Assembly (NCBI GenBank): GCA_965653225.1
Contig: CBFGZI010000132.1
Coordinates: forward strand, 1-10,020
Reading direction: 5' to 3'
Origin: JALZDI01 sp965653225
Lineage (GTDB): Bacteria; Actinomycetota; Actinomycetes; Propionibacteriales; Nocardioidaceae
DNA: 10,020 bases
The notes beneath the pieces were generated by a model. It saw only the letters and a program-made list of their open reading frames with translations. It was not told where the DNA came from and searched no databases. Of this stretch, positions 8,760 through 10,020 are shown piece after piece. The translations under genes and the position numbers were made by a program. Position 1 is the first letter of the stretch, and every line of letters starts with the position of its first letter.

Positions 8760-9264
8760 GCCCGCCGTGCCGGCGAGCGAGGCCGACCTCGACGCCGTAC
8801 GCAGGCAGCTCGGCCGGCCGCCGCGGTCGATCGCCGGGATCGCGCACCGGTGTCCCTGCGGGCTGCCGGACGTGGTCGAGACCCTGCCGCGGCTCGACGA
8901 CGGCACGCCGTTCCCCACGCTGTACTACCTGACCTGCCCGCGGGCCGTGTCCGCGATCGGCACCCTCGAGGCGTCCGGCCTGATGCGCGAGATGACCGAG
9001 CGGCTCGAGCACGACGACACCCTCGCCGCCGGGTACGCCGCCGCGCACGAGCGCTACATCGCGCGGCGCGAGGAGCACGAGCACGTACCCGAGATCGCCG
9101 GTGTCTCGGCCGGGGGCATGCCCACCCGGGTCAAGTGCCTGCACGTGCTGGTCGGACAGGCGCTGGCCGAGGGCAAGGGCGCCCAGCCGCTGGGCGACGA
9201 GGCGCTGGAGATGCTCGACCCGTGGTGGGCCGGTGGCCCGTGCGTCGACCCGGGGTCGGAGTGA
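8749..9264 (+). CDS. DUF501 family protein
   Basis: The 171-residue product matches the actinobacterial DUF501 family, whose function is not known to me. Family landmarks seen are LGRPPRSIAGIAHRCPCGLP, PFPTLYYLTCP and GGMPTRVKCLH, followed by LGDEALEMLDPWW. Conserved-looking cysteines and a histidine (Cys35, Cys37, Cys63, Cys130, His132) could bind a metal or form disulphides; this is inference. No signal peptide or membrane segment is visible, so it is likely cytoplasmic. The GTG at 8749 overlaps the ftsB end by 11 bases, with a purine-rich GCAGGG (8735-8740) upstream. Its stop overlaps the start of ppx by 4 bases. The fixed place between ftsB and ppx in Actinobacteria (compare Rv1025) suggests a link to division or phosphate/(p)ppGpp metabolism but does not prove one. 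Confidence 0.9.
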   Translation: MPAEPAVPASEADLDAVRRQLGRPPRSIAGIAHRCPCGLPDVVETLPRLDDGTPFPTLYYLTCPRAVSAIGTLEASGLMREMTERLEHDDTLAAGYAAAHERYIARREEHEHVPEIAGVSAGGMPTRVKCLHVLVGQALAEGKGAQPLGDEALEMLDPWWAGGPCVDPGSE

Positions 9265-10020
9265 GCGCCGCGGTCGCTGCGGGCGAGCGGGTGGCCGCCA
9301 TCGACTGCGGCACCAACTCGATCCGGCTGCTGGTGGCAGAGCCCGACGGTGCCGGTGGGCTGCGCGAGGTCGACCGCCGGATGCTGATCGTCCGGCTCGG
9401 GCAGGGCGTCGACGCGACCGGGCGCTTCGCGGACGAGGCGCTGCAGCGGACGTTCGCGGCGTGCGAGGAGTACGCCGGGGTGCTGCGCGACCTCGGCGTA
9501 CACCGACTGCGGTTCTGCGCCACCTCGGCCGCCCGCGACGCCGCCAACGGCGACGTGTTCGCCGCCGGGGTGCGGTCGCGGTTGGGGGTCTCGCCGGAGG
9601 TGATCACCGGCGACGACGAGGCCGCGCTGTCCTACGACGGCGCCACCCGCGACCTCGACACAGCCGCGCTGCCGCCGCCGTACCTGGTCGTCGACATCGG
9701 CGGCGGCTCGACCGAGTTCGTGCTCGGAGACGGTCACGGGCACGTACGCGCGGCCGAGTCGGTGGACATCGGCTCGGTACGCATGACCGAACGGCACCTG
9801 CCCGGCGACCCGCCCGCACCCGCCGAGGTCGAGGCGGCCGCCGCGGACGTCGACGCGGTCCTCGACCGGCTCCGCGTGCCGTTGGCCGAGACTCGCACGC
9901 TGGTCGGCGTCGCGGGCACGATCACCACGGTGGCGGCGATGGTTCTCGACCTGCCCAGGTACGACAGCGCGCGCATCCACCACGCGCGCATCGGCGTCGA
10001 CGGCGTAGCTGCTGCGCGCG
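9261..10020 (+). CDS. ppx: Exopolyphosphatase / GppA family phosphatase (5' part)
   Basis: The Ppx/GppA family cleaves terminal phosphate from polyphosphate and, in some members, pppGpp to ppGpp. The frame starts at GTG 9261, overlapping the DUF501 stop as GTGA, with GGGG (9252-9255) as a possible Shine-Dalgarno. It runs open past the right edge, so 253 of an expected roughly 310-320 residues are present. Actin-like ATPase motifs are intact: AAIDCGTNSIRLLVAE with Asp15 and Ser20, ITGDDEAALSYDGA with the likely catalytic Glu120 (the usual GxEEA reads GDDEA), VVDIGGGSTEFVLG at 143-156, and GVAGTITTVAAM at 216-227. The size class and place after DUF501 match Rv1026 of M. tuberculosis, reported as an exopolyphosphatase. 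Polyphosphatase versus pppGpp hydrolase activity cannot be decided from sequence. Confidence 0.95.
   Translation, partial: MSAAVAAGERVAAIDCGTNSIRLLVAEPDGAGGLREVDRRMLIVRLGQGVDATGRFADEALQRTFAACEEYAGVLRDLGVHRLRFCATSAARDAANGDVFAAGVRSRLGVSPEVITGDDEAALSYDGATRDLDTAALPPPYLVVDIGGGSTEFVLGDGHGHVRAAESVDIGSVRMTERHLPGDPPAPAEVEAAAADVDAVLDRLRVPLAETRTLVGVAGTITTVAAMVLDLPRYDSARIHHARIGVDGVAAAR

Overview
This window looks like a housekeeping segment of a high-GC actinobacterial chromosome. The grounds are very GC-rich codons, GTG and TTG starts, and a gene order (mfd, a SurA-N-like lipoprotein, mazG, a secreted protein, eno, ftsB/divIC-like, DUF501, ppx/gppA) that closely matches the mfd-mazG-lpqU-eno-ftsB-DUF501-ppx neighbourhood known from Mycobacterium and many Micrococcales. 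A suborder such as Micrococcales (Intrasporangiaceae-like) is a guess; the phylum is close to certain. All recognised genes are on the + strand. I see no mobile element, tRNA, rRNA, CRISPR array or defence system.

Layout. Bases 2-55 hold the last 17 codons of an unidentified gene. Bases 56-287 are intergenic and contain a small family of repeats (core GTGACGCGCCA, two direct copies and one inverted), followed by a TAGGCT -10-like element just before mfd. The large mfd gene (288-3914) encodes the transcription-repair coupling factor. After a 132-base gap come a lipoprotein with a SurA N-terminal-like domain (4047-4733) and, two bases later, mazG (4736-5707). Directly after mazG is an A-run plus hairpin that reads as an intrinsic terminator on the minus strand. 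A 130-base leader with a hairpin precedes a secreted, Ala/Lys-rich low-complexity protein (5844-6434), which is the least understood gene here. A strong hairpin at 6502-6547 probably terminates that unit. The rest of the 359-base gap before enolase has small hairpins, a second TAGGCT element and a clear Shine-Dalgarno ahead of a TTG start.

From eno (6794-8083) onward the genes are tightly packed: ftsB-like (7-base gap), DUF501 (11-base overlap) and a ppx/gppA phosphatase (4-base GTGA overlap) that runs off the right edge. These four very likely form one translationally coupled operon linking glycolysis/RNA metabolism (enolase), septum formation (FtsB/DivIC) and polyphosphate or (p)ppGpp turnover. 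Mfd and MazG add DNA repair and nucleotide-pool cleaning upstream.

I did not find a convincing undescribed system. The observations most worth checking are the secreted Lys/Ala-rich protein with its possible disulphide-closed helical hairpin, the intergenic repeat family, the hairpins flanking that gene, and a marked excess of the palindrome CGTACG, mostly as GTA-CGN Val-Arg codon pairs.
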